Positions 39,592 through 50,811 of a stretch of 64,000 bases of DNA are shown here, in pieces; position 1 is the stretch's first letter, and the number at the start of each line of letters is the position of its first letter. The DNA comes from Ciborinia camelliae (Eukaryota; Ascomycota; Leotiomycetes; Helotiales; Sclerotiniaceae). Made by a program: the position numbers and the translations under genes. The notes beneath the pieces were generated by a model, which saw only the letters and a program-made list of their open reading frames with translations, ran no database searches and was not told the origin of the DNA. The stretch is from positions 797,337 to 861,336 of the forward strand of contig JANPYM010000008.1 in the NCBI GenBank assembly GCA_025890175.1, read 5' to 3'.

Positions 39592-40867
39592 TGTTGGCTC
39601 TAATAACTCATGTACTGTGTGGAGTCAAATCGAAAGCCATGGCTAGACCAGATTTCAATCTGCGGGTCGACATCATTACTCGGGTAAAGTTTGAGGAATG
39701 AGCGAATGACAGTGAGGAGTATATAAAGTTCGAACTAGAGTACGGAGCACAGGGACAAACAACTAACCTGACCCGTAGCATTCGAAAATTTTGCCGAAAA
39801 TCTTGGGTGACTACCCTCTCTTACTTTAATATAATAAACACTCATTGTTGGACATTGGCGTCCAAGTAACATTCTGACAGGGCTTGTTACCAGCGTTTAC
39901 ATGTACTTGACATAAATGCATGAGGCTCTTTAACAGCATCGTACCCAAGTAGTGTGGAGCCCGATTTCAAAGTACACGACGTCCCAATTAACAAATATGC
40001 CAAGACCTATGTTGAATCTGATTCACAACATTCGATGATATTTGAAACTTTGAGCCGAAAGGAAGGATTCATCACGAACTGGTAAGTACTACCGGTTTCG
40101 ATACAGGATTGTTTTTGCTGATACTGCTTTCTGTCATCAGTCAAACCCAAGGCTTGACATTAGGAAACGATCGGACCCCCAGAAAAACATACTCATAACA
40201 TCAAAGGATCTTAGTTGCTTCTTAGTAGACGATGATTTATTTACCAAGGTCCAAAACTCTCGTGCTTATGCTAACCGAGTTAAGAGTTGCTTGACGCTTT
40301 CTAGAACAAACGGCTCTCGGATTTTGTTAAACATATCTGCAAAATATCAATTGGTTTATACGACGCACAATATCTTTCATAGACACGAAATATTAAAATA
40401 TGGTGAGCTTGGGCGAGCCATTATTAAATCATCAATTTAAAACCGGCAAATACCTGAAATAGCATGTTTTTCAACTTTGATACCCCAACTAGCACAATAT
40501 GCTATTCGAGGTCTAGCATATATTATTTGAGGTCGATTTCTTTTTAGTTTTGTGATATTCTGGTTCTAAAATATAATAGCAAATACCTGAAATAGCATAG
40601 AAACTTTCCATTTCAACCTCAAATAGCATATGAATTAGGACTGAAATGTCATATTTTTTTATATTTTTTTTAGGACCTATAAATATCTTCTAGCTCGCCC
40701 ACCCCTTCCCATTAATCCCCAAAATTGCACATGAAAAACATGATATAAGATCTACCATCCCCCAGAAGAAGGGTTTTTGAGGTGGATCGACTGACATCAT
40801 TCCAAGCAAATGAATCCCTTAACGCCCCAAATGCCTCGATACCTCGATACATCCCCAACTCACATAC
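39592..40867. other. ABCG upstream region and intergenic DNA
   Basis: From 39592 to about 39870 the minus strand still reads as protein in frames that do not join the gene cleanly (see finding). Beyond that there is no gene. A cluster of repeated 14-20 bp words at 40446-40629 is listed separately. The 3' end of the ENA ATPase is at 40868. Confidence 0.6.
40446..40629. repeat. Cluster of direct and inverted 14-20 bp repeats
   Basis: An identical 20-mer (gcaaatacctgaaatagcat) occurs at 40446-40465 and 40579-40598. Inverted relatives of its last 14 bases lie between and after the copies: ATGCTATTCGAGGT at 40499-40512, ATATTATTTGAGGT at 40520-40533 and ACCTCAAATAGCAT (direct) at 40616-40629. The spacing suggests small palindromic units. 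Confidence 0.8.
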
Positions 40868-43800
40868 TCACATACTCGCAGTCTCCAGCTCCATAGTTCC
40901 CTCAGAATGCTCATACTTCACCTTTGAAACAACATGCGAGCTCTGCGCCTGCAAAATCTCCATAATCGCCTTCCCACTATCTTCCCCACTCACATCCGTC
41001 GTCACCCCCCTATTCTTCTTCGCCTGGATTCTAAAGTAAACCCTCTTGGCCCATTTCCAAGTCTCAATTCCCAAGAAGAACAAAAGGGATGCTACAAACA
41101 CAATACCCCATTCCCAGGTAATACCCTCATGTTTAAAGACCTTTCGGTTAATGACAGGAATATAAAGTGTCGGGAATACCGTTGCGAAGCCCGCCATGAT
41201 AGCCCAGAATAAAAATTGATTTCTCCAGACATCGTGGATCCACTGAGTGAAGTATTTCTTACTGCCAGGTTGCATGCGGAAGAAGGATCTTCGCATATTG
41301 ATCATTTCCCAAGCGAGGAAGAGGGAGAACCAGGTGAGACAGACGAATGTAGTGGCTCGGGCTCGGAACACGGTATCGCATTCCTCTGAATAACGATCGT
41401 TACATTCGAAACCAAGATCACCGTCACCCCAGCCGAAAAGAACGAGGGAGAAGGCGGAGAGGCAGAGTGCGGCCATCCAGAGACCGTATACTAACATATC
41501 AGTCATTACTTCGAGTGTAAACACACCAGTTTTGAGAGATTGAGGTGGTCGGTCCATGATATCAGGCGCAGCGATCTCGAAGCCAAGACCCATATCTGGC
41601 ATACCTAAATTTGATTATGTTAGTAAACAATCCGTCGAAAGAGTTTGGAAAAAACATACCTGATGTAATCATAATGACCCATAAAATCTCTACAGGTGCC
41701 AGCGGAAACACGGAAACTCCGACCAAATCCTTGAAGGCAAGTCCGATGAGAAGTGTGCAAGCTTGAGCAATATTCTGCGCCAACAAATGTAATATGAATT
41801 TCTGAATATTGTCAAACATTCGTCTTCCTTCTTCGACAGCATTGAGAATTGATTGGAAATTGTCGTCGGAAAGAATGATATCTGATGCATCTTTGGCTAC
41901 ATCAGATCCTGCTTCACCCATTGCGATACCGACATCTGCTTCTTTCAGCGAAGGAGAATCGTTAACACCATCACCTGTCATAGCAACAAAGAGCTTTCGT
42001 CTATGAAGAGCTCTGATCATACGAACTTTGGTATCAGGCGAGCACCGTGCGATGACTAGAGGTAAGATTGGAAGGTTGTCGATTTCAATGTTGCTGAGGC
42101 TATCGAATGCACTTGCTGTCATAACCATCACATCCATACTATTTCGTGCGATTGTAGAAGTGTTCTGGGGTAAAATTCCAACCTGTGCTGCGATAGCACG
42201 TGCGGTTTCTGGATGATCGCCAGTGAGCATGTGAACTGCGATACCTGCTTGGTGGCATCTTTGTACCGATTGCTCGGATTCTGGACGCGGAGGGTCATAA
42301 ATCCCAATCAGTCCATGGAAGACTAAATTTTCCTCCACTTCTGGTCGATCATTTTGAGTATAGGAGTCCCTAGAATCCTCCCATTTTCTACTAGCCAAGG
42401 CTAATACACGGAGACCTTGGGCGGCAAGGGCTTCCATGTTGTTGAGAATATCTTCACGTATCTCCTGCGTCATTGCTATGATCTTTTTGTTTCGCATCTT
42501 TATCCACGAACATGATGAAATCACTCTCTCAACTGCACCCTTTGTGAAAACCATTGCGCCACGGGATTCTTGTTCAAAAATGACAGACATCTTCTTCACC
42601 TTGGAGTCAAAAGGGAATTCGGCAACTTGTTTCCACTGAGGCGAGTCTCCACCTGTCCACCGTTCCCTATTCCAATTGAATCTGGAAGCAAATACCTGCA
42701 TAGCAATCTCAGTTGGGTCACCTCTTGCCTTCCAACCGTCTTCGCCTTTGTGAACATGAGCAAGATTTGCCATTGAAGCAATATTGAGGAAGGCTTCAAG
42801 GTCCGGGTTGTCTTGTAAAAGATTGGAAAATGAATCCGTCTTTTCTTCACTCGCCTCGTTACGCATCTGGTGTGGGGATTTATCGCTATGAGACAAATCT
42901 CCATCTTCGGGATTGAACGGTTCTTGGGAGGGTCCAACGGAGTAGGTTCCCCTAGCTGGTAACCATACTTTTTTCGTAACCATTTTGCCTTGGGTAAGGG
43001 TTCCAGTCTTATCTGAGCAAATATCTACAAAAGTTAATGATTGGAAATGACTATCAAAAAGGAAAGCACCTTACCAGTAACAGCACCTAATGCCTCGAGG
43101 GCATCCATTTTGCGTACAACGACATTCCTTTTTCTCATTGACTCAGTCCCCGCGGACATAGTAATGGTCAAGACTACGATCAGCGAAGCCGGAATCATCG
43201 AAAGTCCCGTGGCTACAGCATAAATGACGACTTCTTGGTTATTGGAAAATTTATTCGCAGCCAAAACAATGATTGCGCAGACAACAGCAATGAGGAATAG
43301 CAGGCAAGCAAGTTGGGATAACTTCTTTTGCAATGGAGTGCCAACATTGATGCCAAGAAAACGGCCGACAAAATCAGTTGTGGTAAGAGCCCAAGCTTGG
43401 GCATATCGGTGCGGCCTGGCTTTACCATTTTCATTACGCTTGACCTCTCGAACTTTACTAGACTTTTTTCCAAGAGACTGAGCAATCCGTCCGATTTGTG
43501 TTTTCATACCTACTGCATACACAATTCCACGTGCTCGACCTTGTGAAACCGTAGTGGAGCTGAAAGCAACATTGAGACGATCACCCTCGGTGGTAACAGG
43601 ATCGAAAATTGTAGTTGAATCCTTCGAAATTGGTACCGCTTCTCCTGTCAAGATCGCTTCGTCGGTCTCAAAGTTCATGCTTTCAACTAATCTACATGTG
43701 ATCTGTTAGTATATACCAAGAATGGAGGAGGGGACCTGGATAAATACCGAACATCTCCTGGAATTGTGTCACCAGTCTTGACTTCAATCATATCACCAAC

Positions 43801-44318
43801 AACAATCTCAACAGTAGGAACTACTTGGATCTTTCCGTCTCTAACAGCATGTGCCGTAGGGGAACTCAAGGATCGCAACGAATCCATAGTCTTTTCCGCC
43901 TTGTACTCATTGACAAATCCGATCACAATATTGAGAAAGATGACTGCCGATACTACGCCGCCTTCAATATATGACCCAATACCGAAACTGACAGCCATGG
44001 CCATTATCAGAACCTAAAAACAAAATTAAATGATGAATAACCTCGAAGCTAAATGGGCATGATGAGTAAACGAACCAAGATCATCGCATTGGCGACTTGA
44101 TGGATAAGAATCTTCATTGGTTGGACACCAGGTCCATTATCAAGTTCATTCTTTCCGTACAATTTTAGACGGCGTTCAGCTTCAGCCGTGGTGAGACCAT
44201 CCTCAAGGTTTGCTTCCAATTCCTGTGCCACTTGCTCATACCCTAAGGCATGGGCTGGGCTGGTTAAGGGCTTGTTCGATTGTCCAGAGACGTGCTCGAC
44301 AATATCGGGTTTAGCCAT
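40868..44318 (-). CDS. ena1: ENA-type sodium-exporting P-type ATPase (P2D/IID)
   Basis: Five exons (44076-44318, 43748-44013, 43075-43691, 41660-43024, 40868-41604; introns 50-62 nt) encode 1075 residues, the normal length for fungal ENA pumps. Motifs in order: cation-ATPase N-terminal region, ILTGEAVP dephosphorylation loop (about 184-191), CSDKTGTLTQ with the phosphorylated Asp near 380 (restored only after splicing), KGAVERV nucleotide-binding site, MLTGDHPETA, and the hinge MTGDGVNDSPSLKEADVGIA. Ten membrane helices are expected; a stretch rich in charged and amide residues follows the phosphorylation site. ENA pumps export Na+ or K+ at alkaline pH or high salt. The C-terminal tail is hydrophilic. 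The family is sure; the symbol follows the fungal ENA naming and a choice between paralogues cannot be made here. Confidence 0.93.
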
Positions 44319-47300
44319 GTCGTATTATCTTTTGAAGGATTGATAGAATATGTCGGAATGAATAGGCAATCATGCAGGGCAAGATTAAACTGAAGAATTC
44401 ATAAAACAGTTTAGAAAGAATATGGTATAAAACTGCTTGTATTAGATAGATTTTAAAAACGGGGGGATTCTGTCCTCTATATATAGCCCAGCTATACTAA
44501 AGATGATAAGGATATCAAAACATAACTACCTATCTATAGTATAAAATGACCAAGAGCCTAGTAGATCTTCCTAACTCAAGGTTTATTCTAAGTAGCTTAC
44601 ATAAAGTTGGAATACTGATAGGACGAATTGTTGTACTTGGTGCATTTTTATCAACTAGCACCAAACTATGTAAAGAATAGCCTCAACACTAGAGAATTGA
44701 CGGAATGTTCTACGTCTTGGAGCCAAGCAGAATCCGGAGAGCCAAGAGGACAAGTGAAGAGGAGTAGTGGTGATTCCCGGCCAATCACTTGATAGGCAAT
44801 GATAATATACCACAATAACGACATTGACTTCTCCACATTTTGAAAAGATAATGACAGTTAGTGAGGTTAGATGTGATACTTCAAGTTATACCTAAACAAA
44901 TCAATTCAAGGGTCCAACTTCGAGGTCGAAATAAAGTTAAACTGTCATGACCTGAGAGACCTCGGTTATTGCTGACTAAGATCGACCACTTTCCCCACAC
45001 GCTAAGAGTTGCTCAGGAGAGGATAGACATATTGGGTATTTGGAAGTTGGCAGGTTAGCCTATATAGGTAAGTTTAGTGGTTAAAGTCTGAAAAAAAGGT
45101 CCAATGGATAACATTTACAGTAGAGTCCAGTAGTCCTGTACAGTGTAGACCAATTAGATTTTTTAAAAGTACCATGCGGTTTACATTCCCTGGTATAACA
45201 ATCAATCAATTGATCACGGATGTAAAACATCTATATAAGGAAAAGTCATGCTTTCTCCCAAATCTCCCCCTAACCTCAAAATGATAACGTGATCGACGCG
45301 TGATCTACCAAATATCATTAGTCTGTCAAAACGTGCACCTCTTTTGAAAGTAGTGAGAATTCAAAAACCCTGCAAATCGTCCGTGAACATCATCATGAAG
45401 AAGTATCAACTGCCTAGTTCCGACAAGAATCCCCACTTCCCATTACCTTCAGATCCCATACCCCAAGACCGAAATTCCTGAAAGCCCAGATTCCCACTCC
45501 TCTCCTTGGCACTCAGATCCCACCCCCAAAGAATCTAGACCCTCCTATTACTACTCACACTTCTCCTCACACCTCGTTACCTTCTACCCGCTTAAGAACT
45601 ACCGATATGTTCTCAGTCAACCCCGCAAAATCAATAGTTTCCCATCAACGCAGCTCCAATATGAAAAAGATAAAGAGTTTCGAAATACTCTTTTTAAAAT
45701 TTGCCCCGCCTACTAGGTAGGTGAATTCAATATCATCTCCTATAAAACGAGGCCATTGCTTCCAAAAGCACATACCTGTACCTAATAATTTATGTAATTT
45801 CTCAGACCAGACCTGCAACAAAACTATAAAAGGAGGCCATTACGTCAAAAAGCACACCTCATCATATCATATCAATCTAATCACCACTACCAAAACCCAA
45901 CTCTTTCCTCTTCCCTCCACTCTCCACCCTCCACTCTCCAAGCAATATCTATCAACATCCACCAGCATCAACATTCCCCCCCTCTCCCCTCTTTATCCAC
46001 CCAATCCCACCTTATCCACCCACGCACCCACCATCCACCACCTCAACCTCAATACATACATCAAAAAGAAAACCCCTACCCCTATCCCTATCGTACTTGC
46101 CACTATCATTACTTACCTAATCACCTACACCTACACCTACACCTATCCCATACCAATCCAATCACATCACATCATATCCACCAACTAACAAAGTGATGTG
46201 CCCAGATATGCCCAGATATATCCGTCCAGCCGTCCAGGCAATCAATCAATCAATCAACCAGCCATTCCATCCCAACCCAAGATCTCCCGCTCCAAGTGGG
46301 GTTGATTAGAGGGGCAATCATAGCCTACCTACCTACCTACCTACCTACCTACCTACCTTGCCCAATCGCATCCCAACCGTATCCAACCGTATCCCATACT
46401 ATCCAACCATATCCAACCGTACCTATCCCAATCCCAAGTAAGTTCCAACCGCACCTACACGCACCAAGCATCCCAAACATCCCAATAGGTACCTAGGTAG
46501 GTAGGTAATTACCCATACCTAAGATATAAAATACAAGATATAAAATGCAAGATATAGAATATAAAATATAAGATAGCTATACAAGATCTTACTTACTAAC
46601 TTAAATAGGTAGGTAGGTAGGTAAATACCTAGATAGGTAGGTACATCATGGCGTTCAAGTTATATCAATCAATCCATTATACCCAAGTTACCTACCTACG
46701 TACCCCACATAGTAATATATACGGGCTATGTATGTATGTATAGAAAGGCTACCTACCTACCCACCTACCAACCTACATCTATACCTACCTTACCATGATT
46801 ACTAACCAACCAACCACTCAAACCAAACCAATTCAATCTTACCAAACCAAGACTCAACACGAGCATCCGAACATCCAAGCATCCAAGCATCCAAGCATCC
46901 GAGCACTCCAGCTTCATATCCATATCCATCCACACCCATCCATATTCTTTCGCCTCCCATCTCCAGGCTTCGTTAACTACGGTACGGTACAGGAGCTCTC
47001 CATCTCCAGGAGCGTAAAATTCCCACCGAACATTTATTACCACTTCCAGGTTCAATCAGACTTACATCTTGCAGCAGGTGCATCGTGAGGCAATCAATCA
47101 ATCAATCATCGGCATCGAGCCGTGGTCCAAAGTTCCCAGTGCAGTTCTAAATAGAAATGTTGTTTTTTCATATCCATCAATTCATGTCCATCCGTCCATT
47201 CCATCCATTACCGATCCGTCCTATATACATGCACTAATCTTGTATGAGTTACAACTTCCACTCCCCTGCCACTCCTCCCCGCCCCCCAATCATCCCCACA

Positions 47301-47572
47301 CCCAACAATCCCCGCCCAACATCCTCTCTCCCCAGTTCTTCATTCTTCCCTGCAATTTTCCAAGAAACTTCAAAGCCAGGCTGAAACCAGAACCACCATT
47401 CCAAACTAACGAAAAGACTTTTGTATGTTTCCGCTTTTTCCGCCCATCATGCATACCAGCAGAATGTAAGACGCCCAGATATCAACTATGAAATGCCATC
47501 ATTTGTGAAAAAAGTTGTGCAAAAAGGTATTTTTTGAAAAGGAAAAGGGTACATAAAGGAGAAACCAGGAGT
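44319..47572. other. 3.2 kb low-complexity intergenic region
   Basis: It holds the ENA upstream region (44.3-45.7 kb) and a pyrimidine-rich low-complexity stretch (45.9-47.4 kb). Within it are a CACCTA run (about 46122-46145), a CTAC run at 46325-46358, dense TACCTACC/GGTAGGTA words around 46490-46770 and ATCC/CATC runs at 46860-46960. The frames open here on the plus strand code for repetitive Pro/Thr/Ser/His peptides and are not supported as genes. Confidence 0.6.
46325..46358. repeat. (CTAC)n microsatellite
   Basis: About eight perfect CTAC units, the same word as the longer array at 36357-36440. Confidence 0.9.
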
Positions 47573-49977
47573 TTATCCATGTAAACCACAAGTTCTCTCC
47601 TTGATCATCTTTCTTCTCTCCTTGTCTTTCACTATTGAAATTATTAGCATATGCTCAATTTATAGAAGAAATTGGCGGTTTGAGGGAGAGAATTAAACAG
47701 GGAATACAAACCTGGATCGTAGACCAAGAAGTCATGTAAAGCATTTCCAGCTGGTACCATCGGTAAGACAGGTACCTTCTTGTCAGTGACAACCTCCAAA
47801 AGTGCCGGTCCATCACTCTCAATCAACCATTTCAAAGAATCTCTAACGTCATCTGGCTTGATACATCTTCTGTGCTGTACGCCCATAGAATCTGCCAATT
47901 TCATGAAATCTGGGTTAACACTGTGGGTATGAGCATATCTATCTTCGTAGAAGATGTTTTGCCATTGGGTAACCATTCCTTGTTCTTCGTTGTTAAGAAC
48001 AATGACCTTAACGCCGATGTTGAATTGAGCCGCAGTAGAAAGCTCAGTGAGTGTCATATTAAAAGAAGCATCTCCGTCAATATCGATGACAAGAGCATCG
48101 GGTCTGGCAACCTTAGCACCGATAGCTGCTGGAAGACCGAAACCCATAGTACCAAGACCACCAGATGTGATCATAGTTCTTGGGTATCTCCATCTGAAAT
48201 GTTGCGCAGTCCACATTTGATGTTGACCAACACCTGTAGCGATGATAGTCTCCTCTTTTCTATCGGCTGTCAAATTCGAGAGTTCCTCAATCAAAGTTTG
48301 TGGCTTAATGAGACCATCTCGTTCTGCTTTCTCATAGTGAGAAAGAGGGAACTTCTCCTTCCAGAATCTGATTTGGTCGAACCATTCTTTGCGTTCATCC
48401 ATAGTTTTGGTCTGGACAGCTGGAAGAAGTTGAGCAAGGTTGGTAACAACATCACCCTCAACTGCCTCGGTAGCTTGGACAACCTTGTTGATGTTCTTTG
48501 GCATAATCTCAAAGTGGACAATACCACCACGACCTTCAGCAGCTGCTGCCTTTGCTGCTGGTGCAAACTTTGGAATACTTCCAGTTACACGATCATCGAA
48601 ACGTGCTCCAAGAGCAATAATGAGATCGGCCTCCTGCATAGAAAGATTGGCGTATGCCGAACCGTGCATACCAAGCATGTGTAAAGATTTCTCGTCAAGC
48701 TCGTCAAATCCACCAAGACCTTGGAGGGTGGTTGTTACAGGAATGGATGCCTTTTCGGAAAGCTCCTTGAGCAATTTAGGGCCCTCTGGAAGGGAGATGA
48801 CACCCTGACCGGCGTAAATAATTGGCTTCTTGGCAATGTTGATCAATTTGGCAACACGTTCAATCGAGCTTTGGAGTTGTTTCTTCTGGATAGCCTGTGC
48901 CGCTCTCGAAGCCTGGCTTGGTAAAGATGGCCTAATGTGGTGGGAAGGAATGGCTTTTCGGAGAATACCAGCTGTGACATCCTTGGGTAAATCTACCAAA
49001 ACTGGTCCAGGTCGTCCAGAGGTGGCGATTTCGAAAGCCTCCTTGATTCTTCTTGGGAGCTCGGCAATATTCTTGACCATGACGTTCCACTTTGTGCAAG
49101 CTCTCGAAATACCAATAATATCCGCCTCTTGGAAAGCATCACTTCCAATGGCAGTTGTAACGACTTGTCCGGTGAAAACAACCATAGGTGTTCCATCAGA
49201 CAAAGCGTCCTGCATTGGAGTAATAACGTTGGTAGCACCAGGTCCAGATGTAACGAGAACGACACCAGGTTTGCCACAAGCTCTAGCATATCCTTCTGCC
49301 ATATGTCCAGCACCTTGTTCGTGTTTTGGTAAAATGAATTCGAAATGTTTTGAGTTGTAGATCGCATCGAATACGGGTAAAATGGCTCCTCCTGCATAAC
49401 CGACTTTTCTCCTGTCAGCTCAAATCCCAAGACGCAGAGTAGCGAACTTACAGATATGTTTTACATCTTGCCGTAACATCATTTCATGAAAGATCTCTCC
49501 ACCAGTCATCCCAATAAATCTGTTCCACCATTAGCACCCTGTTGTACAGCCTCCCCGAACGACAGAGCTATAACATACGACTCATCCATTTCCGAGTATT
49601 TCGATCCATGTCCCGTCAATTCCTTTCCTGAGTCCGCCTTCGAAGGTGTGGAGTTGAATGCCGGACTAGGACTTTCTCTAACTTGACTATATTCACATGT
49701 CAGCCATTGTCTTCCATCTCAATGACTCATTCCAAAACTCGAGATGAAGTCTGAAACTCCAATCCGCGGTGAACTCTCGCAGAGACAGAAGAGAAAAGAC
49801 ATACCTGGCAACCTGAGGGGCAGCAGTAGCCTGTGCCCTCGTGCCTTTCTTCTCGATTATAATACCCCCGGCCGCCTTCACACGATTTGACAAGCTCCTC
49901 GCACCAGCAACCTCCATCCATTTCGCATTGCTGCCAATCGTGCGAATAGCACGTCTTGCGGGTATTGAGCGAAGCAT
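47573..49977 (-). CDS. ILV2: Acetolactate synthase (acetohydroxyacid synthase) catalytic subunit
   Basis: Five exons (49805-49977, 49579-49686, 49452-49519, 47712-49403, 47573-47631) give 699 residues. The Arg/Ser-rich, basic N-terminus (MLRSIPARRAIRTIGS) is a mitochondrial presequence. FIGMTGGEIFHEMM and FGYAGGAILPVFDA open the TPP domain, and the activating Glu is near 145 in LPKHEQGAGHMAEG. IDIDGDASFNMTLTEL is the diphosphate/Mg-binding motif. A last intron (80 nt, donor GTTTGT) replaces a read-through tail and adds the family's C-terminus, RRKMIKERTCGLHG. The enzyme condenses two pyruvates, or pyruvate and 2-oxobutyrate, in valine, leucine and isoleucine synthesis, with a regulatory subunit encoded elsewhere. 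Length, motifs and splice sites all agree. Confidence 0.96.
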
Positions 49978-50811
49978 CTTGACCTCCTTTCAATTTCAAA
50001 GTGGAGATTTCGTAGGTATCGTGTCGTTCCGGTATCGATCCTGAGAGGTAAACGAATAAAGAGAAGAAAAGAAAGTATGTAATTACAATGGCTCAACTCA
50101 ATCCGGAAGAACAAATTGAGTATTTCTCAATTGAATCCTACAGAGAAAGAGAGGTAATTGTCGCAAAACCTTTGTGGGAAAAAGAAGCTGTTGAGAAGTT
50201 AAGAAAATATGACTCCAAAGTTAATGATTCACCACAACCAAAATATTTATTCAAAAGTCAAGCCTGTTCTTTTTCTTCTGTTGATTTTCTAGCGGTATCG
50301 GGGGCAAAATGTGGGGAAGCGAAAGTAAGGTTCCATTTTGGCTTGTGCTTCAACATGATTGGTTGGGGGAAGTAGTTGTGTGCATAAATTATAAATTGTG
50401 CATAAAGGGTCTCTCCAATCAACAGTCTGATTTTACAATTTTATGATTATGCTTTCAAATGTATCGATCGTTTTGAATTTGAATAAATCCATCGCGGCGA
50501 CGAGGTCAATGCAATCTTACTTGCTATAAGCGAAAGCGAGCATGAGAGACGGGATTGTTTTACATACAGTAGTACACTATTTGGGGCAGGGTAGGGGGTC
50601 TCGGGAGATATGGTAATCATACATACCGACGGATTCCTAAATTGAGGTCAATGCATCCTATATGAGAATCTTGAACTTCCATTTCATATTAATACCTACC
50701 TACCTAGTATATATTACAAACGTAAAGTATAAAGTAACTGAAAGTCTCTTTTCTACCAATTCACTGTACTCGGGCTACCTACACAAGTAATAAAAGATAC
50801 CCGCCTATGAA
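49978..50811. other. ILV2 upstream region
   Basis: It contains the ILV2 promoter and leader and, on the plus strand, the doubtful small ORF at 50088-50375. Two short CTACCTACCTAG words lie near 50695. No RNA gene was seen. Confidence 0.5.
50088..50375 (+). CDS. Small hypothetical ORF divergent from ILV2
   Basis: A 95-residue frame starts at an ATG in good context (ACAATGG) 110 bp from the ILV2 start codon on the other strand. The first half is charged and protein-like (YFSIESYREREVIVAKPLWE), the second half is cysteine-containing and less convincing. There is no signal peptide or known domain. It might be a small real gene, a first exon or chance. Confidence 0.22.
   Translation: MAQLNPEEQIEYFSIESYREREVIVAKPLWEKEAVEKLRKYDSKVNDSPQPKYLFKSQACSFSSVDFLAVSGAKCGEAKVRFHFGLCFNMIGWGK

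Noticed and set aside
46122..46145. CACCTA run resembling telomeric sequence
   Set aside because: It is a four-unit CACCTA repeat inside a low-complexity region with genes on both sides, not the TTAGGG repeat of ascomycete telomeres.
45721..47491. Several plus-strand ORFs (45721-46188, 46296-46496, 46795-47491)
   Set aside because: They encode Pro/Ser/Thr/His/Ile-rich peptides from low-complexity DNA, with no domain and no splice structure.
47644..47711. Read-through C-terminus of ILV2 (ending at 47644)
   Set aside because: The residues do not match the family; an 80-nt intron with a TATGCTAATAA branch region leads to a last exon that ends in the conserved GLHG.
47872..48684. Long plus-strand ORF (270 codons) opposite ILV2
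   Set aside because: It is the shadow of a conserved enzyme on the other strand.
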